From positions 1 through 58,523 of the forward strand of contig CAZPWQ010000009.1 of assembly GCA_964590495.1 (NCBI GenBank): a stretch of 58,523 nucleotides of DNA, in the 5' to 3' direction. A program made the translations under genes and the position numbers. Source of the DNA: CAZPWQ01 sp964590495 (lineage in GTDB: Bacteria; Bacteroidota; Rhodothermia; Balneolales; Balneolaceae). Numbering within the stretch: position 1 is the stretch's first letter; every line of letters begins with the position of its first letter. Positions 1 to 8,855 of this stretch are shown here, in pieces. The notes beneath the pieces were generated by a model, which ran no database searches, had not been told where the DNA came from, and saw nothing but the letters and a program-made list of their open reading frames with translations.

Positions 1-327
1 CATATACAACCGGGAGAAGTAGTCAACCTTCTGACACTCAAAAAAGATATGTCGGGGGATGCAACGTTTGCACTGGTCAAAACATCCGATATGGAAGTGA
101 TCCGAATGGTTTTGCCGGAGGGAAGAAATATTTCGGAACACAGCGTAGAGGGTGAAATGTCGGTGCAGTGCCTGAAGGGACACACGGAATTTACGGTCGG
201 TGATAAAATACATGACCTCACCGAAGGAGACTGGCTGTACCTGGAGCGGAATGAATTATTCTCTTATCGTACTAAAACAGAGACGATTCTATTGGTTACG
301 ATCTTATTTGTTAATTCCGGATCCTGA
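1..327 (+). CDS. Cupin-domain protein, 5' end outside window
   Basis: The reading frame is open from the first base of the window, with no stop before the ATG at 49, so the visible 108 codons are the C-terminal part of a longer protein. The residues just before that ATG read like folded protein rather than leader. The visible part has a small cupin beta-barrel pattern: a G-rich turn with EHSVEGEMSVQCLKG, then a short strand, then the LTEGDWLYLERNELFSY segment where cupin motif 2 would lie. The histidine in EHSVEGE and the glutamates are possible metal ligands, but the set is incomplete. Function is not predictable beyond a small-molecule or metal-binding cupin. Confidence 0.6.
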   Translation, partial: HIQPGEVVNLLTLKKDMSGDATFALVKTSDMEVIRMVLPEGRNISEHSVEGEMSVQCLKGHTEFTVGDKIHDLTEGDWLYLERNELFSYRTKTETILLVTILFVNSGS

Positions 328-418
328 TTCTTTACATTGTACTTTGTTTCCAATTTCTAATTCATAATATTAGCTGTCTAAAAAATCGATTAAAGTTTGT
401 AAACTTAAAGGCACAGAT

Positions 419-465
419 CTCCAAGGTTTTGCCCCGAAGGGATCGCTTTGCGAGAAACCCTGGAG
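419..465. repeat. Intergenic palindrome with a 22-nt twin-hairpin insert in its loop
   Basis: The arms CTCCAAGGTTT (419-429) and AAACCCTGGAG (455-465) are complementary apart from one G-T pair. The centre, 432-453, is a 22-nt segment made of two 11-nt mini-hairpins: CCCC-gaa-GGGA (one end pair imperfect) and TCGC-ttt-GCGA (perfect). It has the same length and plan as three inserts found in tRNA copies near 52.2 kb. It lies between the cupin and DinB genes. The pairing is seen directly; the insertion history is inferred. Confidence 0.6.
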
Positions 466-509
466 GCCTCTTCGGAACTAAATACAACCACTGAATAATT
501 ACGAATGCG

Positions 510-1046
510 ATGAAAAAAATTACTACATCCCTCCTTGCGTGTCTGATTGTTGCATTTGCAGCAGAAGTTTCAACTGCGCAGGATTCGAACAACATTTTTA
601 AAGAGCAATTTAACGGACAATTCAACTATTCATCACAACGCCTGATTGATTTAGCCCAGGCTATGCCGGCAGAAAAATTTTCCTGGAGTCCGGACGGTGA
701 GGCCTATACCTTTGAACGTGTTTATATGCATATTGCCCGCTACAATTACCTCTATCCGGAAACTTCGCTTGGAATTTCTGCACCTGAAGATATAGACCTG
801 GAATACCTGGAATCCATCACCGGTAAAGAGGAAGTCATTACTCAGCTGGAACGATCGGTCGACCATGTGAAAGAGGTGATGAAACAAATGCCGGATTCAA
901 AACTCAACGAAGAGGCGGAGCTCTATGGACGCACTGTTAACGGACAGGCTGTTTTGATGCAGTTGATCACTCATATGAGCGAACACGTGGGACAGGCGAT
1001 CTCCTACGCCCGGATGAATGACGTTGTGCCGCCCTGGAACCGGTAG
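510..1046 (+). CDS. Exported DinB-family protein
   Basis: This 178-residue protein has a signal peptide at residues 1-24 (KK, hydrophobic stretch, STAQ cleavage region) and then a DinB/DUF664-type four-helix bundle. The usual metal triad is visible: H74 in MHIARYN, then H155 and H159 in THMSEHVGQ. DinB-like proteins bind a divalent metal; many are thiol-dependent transferases or of unknown activity. The signal peptide places this one outside the cytoplasm. The stop codon is followed three bases later by a REP-type repeat. I cannot assign a substrate. Confidence 0.85.
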   Translation: MKKITTSLLACLIVAFAAEVSTAQDSNNIFKEQFNGQFNYSSQRLIDLAQAMPAEKFSWSPDGEAYTFERVYMHIARYNYLYPETSLGISAPEDIDLEYLESITGKEEVITQLERSVDHVKEVMKQMPDSKLNEEAELYGRTVNGQAVLMQLITHMSEHVGQAISYARMNDVVPPWNR

Positions 1047-1049
1047 CTA

Positions 1050-1241
1050 ATTCCCCGTCCGGCCGCCTGCCTGCACGAAGCCATTGCTGAAGATGTTAAC
1101 TTATTTATGGATGTTTCGGCGTAGGCAGGCTGGCTTCGCGGTCGGGCGGGTTTGACAGGGCTGGTTGCCTTTCCCTTTCGAATTCCAATCCCTGCCCTTT
1201 CCTATCCACCGGACGGCAAAATCAGCCGCCCGATGGAGAAT
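1050..1241. repeat. REP-pair repeat copy 1, with a ~63-bp insertion in the left hairpin loop
   Basis: This matches the 128-bp repeat at 17627-17754 in both outer parts: the left hairpin arm GTCCGGCCGC, GCGGTCGGGCGGG, then CCGGACGGC and GCCGCCCGATGG. About 63 bases (about 1067-1129) split the loop of the left hairpin. The inserted stretch has its own near-perfect terminal inverted repeat, CCTGCCTGC (1066-1074) against GTAGGCAGG (1121-1129). The copy starts three bases after the DinB stop codon. ORFs read through it are artefacts. Confidence 0.75.
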
Positions 1242-1505
1242 TTACCCCCGTTACGTCATAATTTTATGACAAAAACTACCCCTTCTAATAAAAGCAACCC
1301 ATTCCCCGGCAACCGGAACATATCGCTGCTATAGTTGGTTATATTAATCAACATCTTTCCAAGAGGGAAAGAGAGAAAATCTGATCACCTGTTTCTTAAA
1401 GATTCGGCTCAGTGGTACAATATAAATCTTTTTGTATTACCCATCGCACCTGCGATATTGCATGATTCCAACATAAACTTTCGCCGGAGTAACCAGGAAA
1501 TTATC

Positions 1506-2204
1506 ATGAGAGATTTCGCTTCAAGAAAAGCAATTGTAACCGGCGGAGGTTCCGGCATCGGAAAGAGTATTGTACAGAAATTTTCCGATGCGGGTATCAC
1601 CACTGTAACGGCAGATCTCAAGGAAACAGAAAATTTACCTGGCATTTTTCTTCCCGTAGATCTTACTCAGCCTACACAAATTGATCAGTTTTGTAATGAA
1701 GTGATTAAAACTATCGGTGATCCGGGTATCCTGGTTTGCAATGCCGGACGCGGAATTCATGAAAAACTCACAGAAGGCGATCCGGATACGTGGGAAAATA
1801 TCTACCGGTTGAATGTATTCAGCAGCTTTCGCCTGATCCGTGCATTTGTACCGGCAATGCTGGAAAATAATTGGGGTGACGTGGTATTTATCTCCTCCGT
1901 TTCTGCAAATCATGCTTACGAATACGGAGGAATTTATGCATCCACGAAGGCGGCAGTTGACCAAATGGCGGAAACGCTGCGCCTGGAAGTACAGCCTGCG
2001 GTAAGAGTCACCGTTGTACATCCGGGTGTGGTGGATACCAACTTCTTTGAAGATATGATCCACGGCACGCAAACTCCCGAGGATATCGGCTGGGGTGCTC
2101 TCAGTCCGGACCGGGTAGCGGAATCCGTATTGTTTGCCGTAACACAACCCAAGGGAACTGCACTGAATAATATTGTGATCAGGCCGGCAGGTCAGCCTAT
2201 GTGA
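1506..2204 (+). CDS. Short-chain dehydrogenase/reductase
   Basis: A 232-residue classical SDR, probably an NAD(P)-dependent oxidoreductase. The cofactor motif TGGGSGIG is at residues 12-19, NAG at 79-81, the catalytic Ser near 131, and YxxxK as Y144 and K148. I chose the ATG at 1506 because the cofactor fold starts seven residues later. The frame stays open upstream to 1335, but that sequence has no SDR similarity and overlaps intergenic DNA. The substrate is unknown. It precedes the epimerase by 62 bases and may belong to the glycan cluster. Confidence 0.9.
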   Translation: MRDFASRKAIVTGGGSGIGKSIVQKFSDAGITTVTADLKETENLPGIFLPVDLTQPTQIDQFCNEVIKTIGDPGILVCNAGRGIHEKLTEGDPDTWENIYRLNVFSSFRLIRAFVPAMLENNWGDVVFISSVSANHAYEYGGIYASTKAAVDQMAETLRLEVQPAVRVTVVHPGVVDTNFFEDMIHGTQTPEDIGWGALSPDRVAESVLFAVTQPKGTALNNIVIRPAGQPM

Positions 2205-2266
2205 GATAGTAGTAAGCAGTAGAAAGTTTTTGTCACTGCATATATTAACATTAAATACTATTCATT

Positions 2267-3385
2267 ATGAAGAAAAAAATATTGATTACCGGGGGAGCCG
2301 GTTTTATCGGTTCTCATATAGCCGATGAACTTCTGTTACATGGTTATCAAGTAAGGGTATTGGACAATCTCCTGGAACAGGTGCATGGACCCGGAGGCGA
2401 AAGACCGGACTACCTGAACAAGAATGTGGAACTGATTAAAGGAGATGTGAGAGACAAAAAGGTTCTTAAATATGCCCTTGAAGATATTGATGCCGTCTAT
2501 CATTTCGCAGCCCGGGTGGGTGTGGGACAAAGCATGTATGAAATCAAGGAGTATATGGACGTCAATGATGTCGGTACCTCCACCCTGCTGGAAGTATTAA
2601 TTGACAATCCTGTTGACCGGCTTATTGTAGCTTCAAGCATGAGTATCTATGGAGAGGGCTTATACCAGAATGAAAATTCTGAAATAATTCAGAATGCCCA
2701 GCGCAATAAGGATCAGCTCAGCAAGGGGTTGTGGGAACCCCAGGGTCTAAACGGTGAAGCACTTCAGCCGCTGCCGACACCTGAAACAAAAAGTCCTTCC
2801 CTTGCATCCGTTTACGCCCTGTCAAAATATGATCAGGAGCGTCTGGCCCTCATCACCGGACAAGCTTATGATATTCCCACCGTAGCTTTGCGCTTCTTTA
2901 ACGTTTACGGTTCACGGCAAGCATTGTCAAATCCATATACCGGGGTACTGGCGATCTTCAGTTCCCGCTATTTAAATAATAAGCCTCCCCTGATTTTTGA
3001 AGACGGTTTGCAGCAAAGGGATTTTGTACATGTAAAAGATGTAGCCAAAGCGTGCCGGCTGGCGCTTGAAGTCCCCGAGGCGGCTTACGAGGTATTTAAT
3101 ATAGGCAGCGGAAAATCATATACCATCAGGGAAATAACGCAAAATATAGGTGACACTCTGAATAAACCTGATATCGAACCTGAAGTTACGGGAGAATACC
3201 GCGCCGGTGATATTCGCCACTGTTTCGGGGATATCTCCAAAGCTGGATCCATACTGGGATATTCACCCGGTATCACTATGAAAGAAGGTATGCGGGAATT
3301 GGTAACATGGCTGAAAAGCCAAACGGCTGAAGACCATGTGGACCAGGCCAAGAAAGAATTAACTGAGAAAGGACTGACCGTCTAA
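2267..3385 (+). CDS. NAD-dependent epimerase/dehydratase (dTDP-L-rhamnose 4-epimerase-like)
   Basis: A 372-residue extended SDR acting on a nucleotide sugar. GGAGFIG at residues 9-15 binds NAD, and YALSK at 183-187 is the catalytic Tyr/Lys pair. Between SSMSIYGEG and the catalytic Tyr there is a long insert typical, as I recall, of dTDP-L-rhamnose 4-epimerase-like members; the CxxC pair many relatives carry there is absent. FFNVYG and RDFVHVKDVAKA are the usual sugar-nucleotide epimerase C-terminal motifs. It is the first gene of a nine-gene same-strand glycan cluster. The exact nucleotide sugar is not certain. Confidence 0.85.
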   Translation: MKKKILITGGAGFIGSHIADELLLHGYQVRVLDNLLEQVHGPGGERPDYLNKNVELIKGDVRDKKVLKYALEDIDAVYHFAARVGVGQSMYEIKEYMDVNDVGTSTLLEVLIDNPVDRLIVASSMSIYGEGLYQNENSEIIQNAQRNKDQLSKGLWEPQGLNGEALQPLPTPETKSPSLASVYALSKYDQERLALITGQAYDIPTVALRFFNVYGSRQALSNPYTGVLAIFSSRYLNNKPPLIFEDGLQQRDFVHVKDVAKACRLALEVPEAAYEVFNIGSGKSYTIREITQNIGDTLNKPDIEPEVTGEYRAGDIRHCFGDISKAGSILGYSPGITMKEGMRELVTWLKSQTAEDHVDQAKKELTEKGLTV

Positions 3386-3440
3386 CCTCTCACAAAAAAA
3401 TATTTAGAAATGCTAATCAATTGTACCTCGACATATTGCA
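3383..3440 (+). repeat. Degenerate copy of the TARCC...TCTCAC element, starting at a stop codon
   Basis: It begins with the TAA stop codon of the preceding epimerase. TCTCACAAAAAAATA, AAATGCTAAT and AATT match the element at 44361-44441 in order, with six bases missing after TAACC. The right inverted end is not preserved. The match is by eye. Confidence 0.45.
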
Positions 3441-3471
3441 TGGTTTTAGAACAGAGGAGGCAAAGGGCAAA

Positions 3472-3524
3472 GCGCATAGGGCATAACAGAAATTGCTCCT
3501 GCGCTATGCGCTATGCGCTATGCC
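3472..3524. repeat. Short GCGCTAT tandem/inverted repeat
   Basis: GCGCATAGGGCAT on the left is nearly the reverse complement of a right-hand stretch with three GCGCTAT-type units (about 3501-3523). It can fold into a long hairpin. It lies in the 273-base gap before the fusion gene, which otherwise holds nothing I recognise. It may be a terminator or a simple intergenic repeat. Confidence 0.4.
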
Positions 3525-3658
3525 GTATTAAATCTTTGAACCTGATCCTGTTAACCTTGGAACAATAGGAGCAGCTGAAGGGTTATGAACATACCATCAC
3601 TGAGAGAGAAGAGAGTACCTTAAAAAATAACTATTCATCACAACAAAAAAACAGCTAC

Positions 3659-5653
3659 ATGATAACATCAAGAGAACATCAGCTGGAGTTAGGTTTGCTT
3701 GAGTGGTTTCATCTGAACGACAAGAAGCATGTTGAAACGGCCATTCAACAAGTACAGGAACTTGGTATAACAAAGCTCAGAACCGGAATATCATGGGCAG
3801 ATTATCATACTCCTGACGGAGAAAAATGGCTGGAATGGATGATTCCCATCCTGGCTGAACATGTGGATATTCTTCCCTGTCTGCTGTATACACCACCTTC
3901 AATCGGTATTTCAGAGAAGACCTCCGCCCCACCCCGGAATCCCATAGATTTTGCAGTTTTTACATCTGGGATACTCCAAAAATTCGGAGATTATTTCGAA
4001 TGGGTTGAGTTGTGGAACGAACCGAACAATCCGAGTGAATACGATTTTCGTCTGGATCCGGGTTGGGATGTTTTCTGTGAGATGATAGGACAGGCGGCCA
4101 AAGAAGTGAAAAAGTACGACAAAAAAGTTTTACTCGGCGGTATGAGTCCGGTTGATCCCGGCTGGCTCGATTTTATGTATGAAAAAGGATTGATGAAAGA
4201 TATTGATGCAGTGGGAATACACGGATTCCCTGACACATTTGATTTCGACTGGCCGGGGTGGAAGGCTGTTGTACAACAGGCAACAGAGGTGATAGATAAC
4301 AATGAAGGAGACCAGGACGTGTGGATTTCAGAAGCCGGATACTCTACCTGGCAGAATGATGAAAATGAGCAGATCAAACAGCTTTTGGACGTAATGAAAG
4401 CACCCGTGGATCGCATTTACTGGTACTGCCTCAATGATCTCGATCCGGAAAGACCTACTATTGACGGATTCCATGCAGATGACCGCGAATATTATTTTGG
4501 AATGGTAAACAACGTCGGCACTCCCAAACTGCTTTATCGTATTCTTAAAAATTACGGATTAAACCGGCTGGATGAATTTGATTGGATAACCAAACCTTAT
4601 ATCAGCATCCCCGACAAACGGAAGAGTATACTGATTACGGGCGGAGCCGGTTTTATCGGTACGAATCTTGCCGACCGCTTTTTAAGGGAAGGGAATCCTG
4701 TAACAATCTTTGATAACCTGAAACGTCCGGGAGTTGAAACAAATCTCGAGTGGCTTAGAGATACCCACAGAGGTAACCTTAACATCAAAATTGCTGATGT
4801 TCGTAATAAATATGAAGTCGAAGATGCCGTGGATGCGGCCGATTTTGTGTATCATTTCGCAGCCCAGGTAGCAGTAACCACTAGTTACCGTCAACCGGTC
4901 CGGGATTTTCAAACCAATGCCGGGGGCACGCTAAACGTACTAGAGGCAATACGTAACTCCTCTCATCAGCCGCCTATCATCTTTACATCTACCAATAAAG
5001 TCTATGGCACACTGGACGGACTTGATATCATTCCCAACGCTCAACAATACAAACTGAAAGAGCGAACACTGGACGAAAATCAAAAGCTTGATTTCCACAG
5101 TCCCTACGGATGTTCCAAGGGCTCGGCGGATGCTTACGTCCGGGATTATGCCCGGCTTTACGATCTAAAAACAGCGGTTTTTCGCATGAGTTGTATATAT
5201 GGTCCCCACCAGCTCGGTACCGAAGATCAGGGATGGCTGGCTCATTTTCTTATCCAGGCGTTGAATGACGAGCCGATTACCATCTTTGGCGATGGAAAGC
5301 AGGTCCGCGATGTGTTATACGTTGAAGATCTGATTGATGCCTTTCAATTGGCGTATGAGCAAATTGACAAACTTTCAGGCGAAGCATTCAATATCGGCGG
5401 AGGACCGGATAACAGTACCAGCCTTATTGAATTCATCCGCCTCCTGAAAGATATGACCGGCAAGCAGCTCCCATGTCATTTTGAAGAATGGCGTCCCGGT
5501 GATCAAAAGTATTTTGTGTCCGATACCCGAAAATTTTCATCAATTACCGGCTGGAAGCCGGATTACAGTATTTCCGAAGGGGTCAACGAACTGTACCGGT
5601 GGCTGCTTACAACGGATCTGGTCAAACCCCTCAAACCAGCTGTAACTGCTTAA
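3659..5653 (+). CDS. Fusion: clan-A glycoside hydrolase-like domain + CDP-paratose 2-epimerase-like domain
   Basis: A 664-residue two-domain protein. Residues 1 to about 310 form a (beta/alpha)8 clan-A glycosidase-like domain, with WNEPN placing the acid/base Glu at 121 and WISEAGY placing the nucleophile Glu at 225; both are intact. From about residue 322 there is a complete extended SDR: GGAGFIGTN, FHFAAQVAVTTS-like core (read as YHFAAQVAVTTS), STNKVYG, SPYGCSKGSADAY with the catalytic Tyr/Lys, then CIYGPHQLGTEDQGW. That last set is characteristic of the CDP-paratose/CDP-tyvelose epimerase branch. There is no signal peptide, so both activities should be cytoplasmic. No stop or frameshift separates the halves. 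How a retaining glycosidase fold cooperates with a sugar-nucleotide epimerase is unknown. Confidence 0.85.
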   Translation: MITSREHQLELGLLEWFHLNDKKHVETAIQQVQELGITKLRTGISWADYHTPDGEKWLEWMIPILAEHVDILPCLLYTPPSIGISEKTSAPPRNPIDFAVFTSGILQKFGDYFEWVELWNEPNNPSEYDFRLDPGWDVFCEMIGQAAKEVKKYDKKVLLGGMSPVDPGWLDFMYEKGLMKDIDAVGIHGFPDTFDFDWPGWKAVVQQATEVIDNNEGDQDVWISEAGYSTWQNDENEQIKQLLDVMKAPVDRIYWYCLNDLDPERPTIDGFHADDREYYFGMVNNVGTPKLLYRILKNYGLNRLDEFDWITKPYISIPDKRKSILITGGAGFIGTNLADRFLREGNPVTIFDNLKRPGVETNLEWLRDTHRGNLNIKIADVRNKYEVEDAVDAADFVYHFAAQVAVTTSYRQPVRDFQTNAGGTLNVLEAIRNSSHQPPIIFTSTNKVYGTLDGLDIIPNAQQYKLKERTLDENQKLDFHSPYGCSKGSADAYVRDYARLYDLKTAVFRMSCIYGPHQLGTEDQGWLAHFLIQALNDEPITIFGDGKQVRDVLYVEDLIDAFQLAYEQIDKLSGEAFNIGGGPDNSTSLIEFIRLLKDMTGKQLPCHFEEWRPGDQKYFVSDTRKFSSITGWKPDYSISEGVNELYRWLLTTDLVKPLKPAVTA

Positions 5654-5716
5654 AACATATTGCCCATGGCTATACAAGAAGCTGAATTAAAAAAAGAAAA
5701 GAAAACCAGGCGGATC

Positions 5717-6673
5717 ATGCAGTCGGCGGCCATTGTTGCACCTCTTACCTTAGAGTTAAAAGAGACAACAATTCCCGAGCCCAAAAGCAATGAAGTACGA
5801 ATTCGTATTGAGGGATGTGGCCTGTGCGCCTCCAATATTCCCCTTTGGGAAGGCAGAACATGGTTTTCCTACCCGGCAGAGCCTGGAAGTCCGGGACACG
5901 AAGGCTGGGGGACCATTGATGCTATCGGAAATAAAGTAGAGAATCTGGAACCCGGAGAACGAGTGACAGCTCTGTCCTACCTCGCCTATGCAGAATATGA
6001 TATTGCAAAGGAAGCACATGTTGTAAAGCTACCGGAAATGCTGAACGGACAACCCTTCCCCGGTGAACCTCTCGGATGTGCTGTTAATATTTCCAGAAGA
6101 TGCCGGATAGAAGACGGCATGACAGTAGCCGTTATCGGAACAGGGTTCCTGGGCTCACTCCTGGTTCAGCTGGCAAAAAATGCAGGAGCAAAAGTCATTG
6201 CCCTATCCCGGCGTTCTTCTTCCCTGAAGATGGCAGAACGTTTCGGTGCCGACGAAGTTCTGAAATTGGATGCAACCGAAGATACTGTAAAACGAGTGGA
6301 GGTATTTACGAATGGCGAATTGTGTGACTGCGTAATTGAAGCTACCGGTAAGCAGGATCCGCTGGATCTCGCAGCCAGACTTACAGCTTTCAGAGGCAGA
6401 CTGGTAATAGCGGGATATCATCAGGGAGAAAACCGGAAAGTTGATATGCAGTTATGGAATTGGCGTGGCATTGACGTCATCAATGCTCATGAACGGAATC
6501 CCCTGAAATATATCGATGGGATGAAACAGGCTGTGAAAGAAGTGGAGAACGGAAGTTTGAATCCCTTTCCCCTTTTTACCCATGAATATCCCAAGGAGGA
6601 AATCCAGCAGGCATTTAAGACACAACAACAGAAACCTGAGGGCTTTACCAAAGCACTTATAAATTTTTCCTGA
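5717..6673 (+). CDS. Zinc-type alcohol dehydrogenase (MDR family)
   Basis: About 318 residues from the ATG at 5717, chosen because the MDR fold normally begins here (M-x-A-A, then IPEP), and AGG lies six bases upstream. In-frame ATG 5666 and TTG 5660 would add a Lys-rich tail. GCGLC gives the catalytic Cys region (C34, C37), GHE is at 60-62, and the Rossmann motif GTGFLG at 141-146. The four-Cys structural zinc lobe is absent. It is probably an NAD(P)-dependent polyol or sugar dehydrogenase in the glycan cluster. It sits one base before the next gene, so the two are very likely co-translated. Confidence 0.85.
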   Translation: MQSAAIVAPLTLELKETTIPEPKSNEVRIRIEGCGLCASNIPLWEGRTWFSYPAEPGSPGHEGWGTIDAIGNKVENLEPGERVTALSYLAYAEYDIAKEAHVVKLPEMLNGQPFPGEPLGCAVNISRRCRIEDGMTVAVIGTGFLGSLLVQLAKNAGAKVIALSRRSSSLKMAERFGADEVLKLDATEDTVKRVEVFTNGELCDCVIEATGKQDPLDLAARLTAFRGRLVIAGYHQGENRKVDMQLWNWRGIDVINAHERNPLKYIDGMKQAVKEVENGSLNPFPLFTHEYPKEEIQQAFKTQQQKPEGFTKALINFS

Positions 6674-6674
6674 T

Positions 6675-7688
6675 ATGATAGATACAATAACAAAGACCAA
6701 ACCCAGGCTCGGTTTTGCCGGAGTAGGATGGATCGGTAAAAACCGGCTGGAAGCAATCCATGAAAAACATATTGCTGAAATGATGGCAGTTGCCGATCTT
6801 GATGCTTCGGCTTTGGAAAAACTTATTGGTGAGCTGTCGGAACTACAGAAATTCAATTCATTCCAGTCGTTGCTCGACAGCGATCTCGACGGTATCGTTA
6901 TAGCAACACCCAGTGCCTTGCATGCCGAACAGACTCTGGCAGCCCTCAACAGTGGAAAAGCAGTATTCTGTCAAAAACCCTTAGGCAGAAATGAGCAGGA
7001 AACCCGTGAGGTGGTAGAAACAGCCCGGGCAAACAATCTGCTCCTGGAGGTTGATTTTTCCTATCGCTATACCCTAGCAATGCAAAAGCTAAAGGAAGCA
7101 GTTGAATCCGGAAGACTTGGAGAAATCTATGCCGTTCATCTCACCTTCCATAACGCGTATGGACCAGGCAAATCGTGGTATCAGGATGCCTCTTTGTCCG
7201 GCGGAGGCTGCCTTATGGATCTCGGTATTCACCTGGTTGATCTTCTTTACTGGGTACTGGATGATCCCACGATAACCGACCTGCAATGTCGTCTCTTCAG
7301 TCAGGGGAAACCGTTAAAAAAGGATCAACTGCAGGTCGAGGATTATGCTGCCGCTCAATTGACATTGAATGGAAACACAGTTGTTCAACTGTCCTGTTCA
7401 TGGAATTTACCGTCGGATAAAGATGCCATTATTGAAGCTTCCTTTTATGGCGAACACGGTGGTATTACTTTCCGCAATACAGACGGCTCATTCTATGACT
7501 TCATAACAGAAGAATATAACGGCACATCAACCATCATACTGGCTGAACCACCCGATGACTGGAGCGGAAGAGCTGCTGTCCAATGGACGGAAAAACTGGC
7601 TGAAGAAAACAAGTTCAATTCTGCAGCGGAGACTTATGTCGATGTTGCACACACACTAGACCTTTTATACCAAAATTGCACATTATGA
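6675..7688 (+). CDS. Gfo/Idh/MocA-family oxidoreductase
   Basis: A 337-residue NAD(P)-dependent sugar oxidoreductase. The Rossmann motif GVGWIG is at residues 16-21. The usual EKP motif appears as QKP (100-102) with K101 kept. GGGCLMDLGIHLVDLLYWV matches the conserved G-D-x-G-x-H-x-x-D segment of the C-terminal domain. It starts one base after the MDR stop, and its last four bases (ATGA) overlap the next gene. Pairing of an MDR and a Gfo/Idh enzyme suggests stepwise oxidation and reduction of one sugar or cyclitol, but this is inference. Confidence 0.88.
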   Translation: MIDTITKTKPRLGFAGVGWIGKNRLEAIHEKHIAEMMAVADLDASALEKLIGELSELQKFNSFQSLLDSDLDGIVIATPSALHAEQTLAALNSGKAVFCQKPLGRNEQETREVVETARANNLLLEVDFSYRYTLAMQKLKEAVESGRLGEIYAVHLTFHNAYGPGKSWYQDASLSGGGCLMDLGIHLVDLLYWVLDDPTITDLQCRLFSQGKPLKKDQLQVEDYAAAQLTLNGNTVVQLSCSWNLPSDKDAIIEASFYGEHGGITFRNTDGSFYDFITEEYNGTSTIILAEPPDDWSGRAAVQWTEKLAEENKFNSAAETYVDVAHTLDLLYQNCTL

Positions 7689-8785
7689 AAACTTTACCCA
7701 ACACAATTTTAATGACAGCCGATACTATCGGCGGAGTATGGACCTACGCGCTTGAACTAACTCAGGCTCTACAGGAATATAACATAACCGTATATCTGGC
7801 TACTATGGGCGAAAAACTCAGTGAAAGCCAATGGAGAGATGCCAAACTGTTACCAAACCTTGTAATAAAAGAAAGTAATTTCGCCCTTGAGTGGATGGAC
7901 GATCCATGGGACGATGTTGAAAAAGCCGGAAATTGGCTGCTCGACCTTGAACAGCAAATTCAGCCGGATATCATTCATCTTAATAATTACGCTCACGGAT
8001 CGCTTCCCTGGAATGCCCCTGTACTGATGGTCGGACACTCGTGCGTTCTATCCTGGTGGCAGGCAGTAAAAAATGAGGAAGCACCCGGCAAATGGGACAG
8101 ATATGCGGAACGCGTCAAAGAAGGACTGCAGCAAGCAGATTGCGTGATCGGAGTCACGAAATATATGCTGGATTGTCTGAAGGAACACTACGGACCCTTT
8201 GTTTTTTCCGATTATATATATAATGCGCGGGACAAAAATTCTTTCTATTCATCAGCAAAAAAACCGATCGTATTTAGTATGGGCCGTTTATGGGACGAGG
8301 GGAAAAATATATCTTCCCTGAAAGCTATTGCAGGCAATCTTTCCTGGCCGGTTTATATAGCGGGTGAACAGAGTGATTCCACTGCTGTACAGTCGCCCGA
8401 TATAAATTACCTGGATAAGATAAGTTCATCAGAAGTAGCTGAATGGCTGAGCAGAACAGGCATATATGTCATGCCCGCGCGTTATGAGCCCTTTGGTCTT
8501 TCAGCCCTTGAAGCTGCCCTTTCCGGTTGTGCTCTTGTTTTGGGAAACATCCCCTCTCTGAGAGAAGTGTGGGATGATGCTGCCATGTTTGCGGATCCGG
8601 ACGATACCATTGCGATTCAGCACCAAATTCAAACGCTAATACAAAACGCTGCCAAACGTCAGGCCATGGCAAGGAAAGCTATTCAGCGCGCACAGCTTTA
8701 TACCAACAACCGTTTTGCCCGGGAATACGCAGGAATATACAGACGACTGTCCCGCGCAGAAACGGTAAAAATGGTGGCTGAATAG
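7685..8785 (+). CDS. Glycosyltransferase family 4
   Basis: A 366-residue GT-B glycosyltransferase starting at the ATG inside an ATGA overlap with the Gfo/Idh gene; a TTG nine bases upstream is the alternative. The N-terminus TADTIGGVWTYALELTQAL is the glycine-rich acceptor-side loop of GT4 enzymes. The C-terminal half has FSMGRLWDEGKN and the donor motif EPFGLSALEAALSG (E-x7-E). It is soluble, likely acting at the inner membrane face. The donor is probably a product of the preceding enzymes. A 179-bp repeat follows before the next three glycosyltransferases. Confidence 0.9.
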   Translation: MKTLPNTILMTADTIGGVWTYALELTQALQEYNITVYLATMGEKLSESQWRDAKLLPNLVIKESNFALEWMDDPWDDVEKAGNWLLDLEQQIQPDIIHLNNYAHGSLPWNAPVLMVGHSCVLSWWQAVKNEEAPGKWDRYAERVKEGLQQADCVIGVTKYMLDCLKEHYGPFVFSDYIYNARDKNSFYSSAKKPIVFSMGRLWDEGKNISSLKAIAGNLSWPVYIAGEQSDSTAVQSPDINYLDKISSSEVAEWLSRTGIYVMPARYEPFGLSALEAALSGCALVLGNIPSLREVWDDAAMFADPDDTIAIQHQIQTLIQNAAKRQAMARKAIQRAQLYTNNRFAREYAGIYRRLSRAETVKMVAE

Positions 8786-8855
8786 TTTCTGTGAGCCTTT
8801 ACTTCCCCTTCCACCAACTGGCGGAGACTTTGGGGAGGCTGGTGACACGCAGAAG

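Noticed and set aside
1152..1334. 60-codon ORF over the REP copy
   Set aside because: It is made of repeat sequence; the same kind of ORF appears at every REP copy (17582-17824, 18369-18605).
1635..2147. 170-codon ORF antisense to the SDR gene
   Set aside because: The SDR on the plus strand has all catalytic motifs; the antisense product has no recognisable domain.
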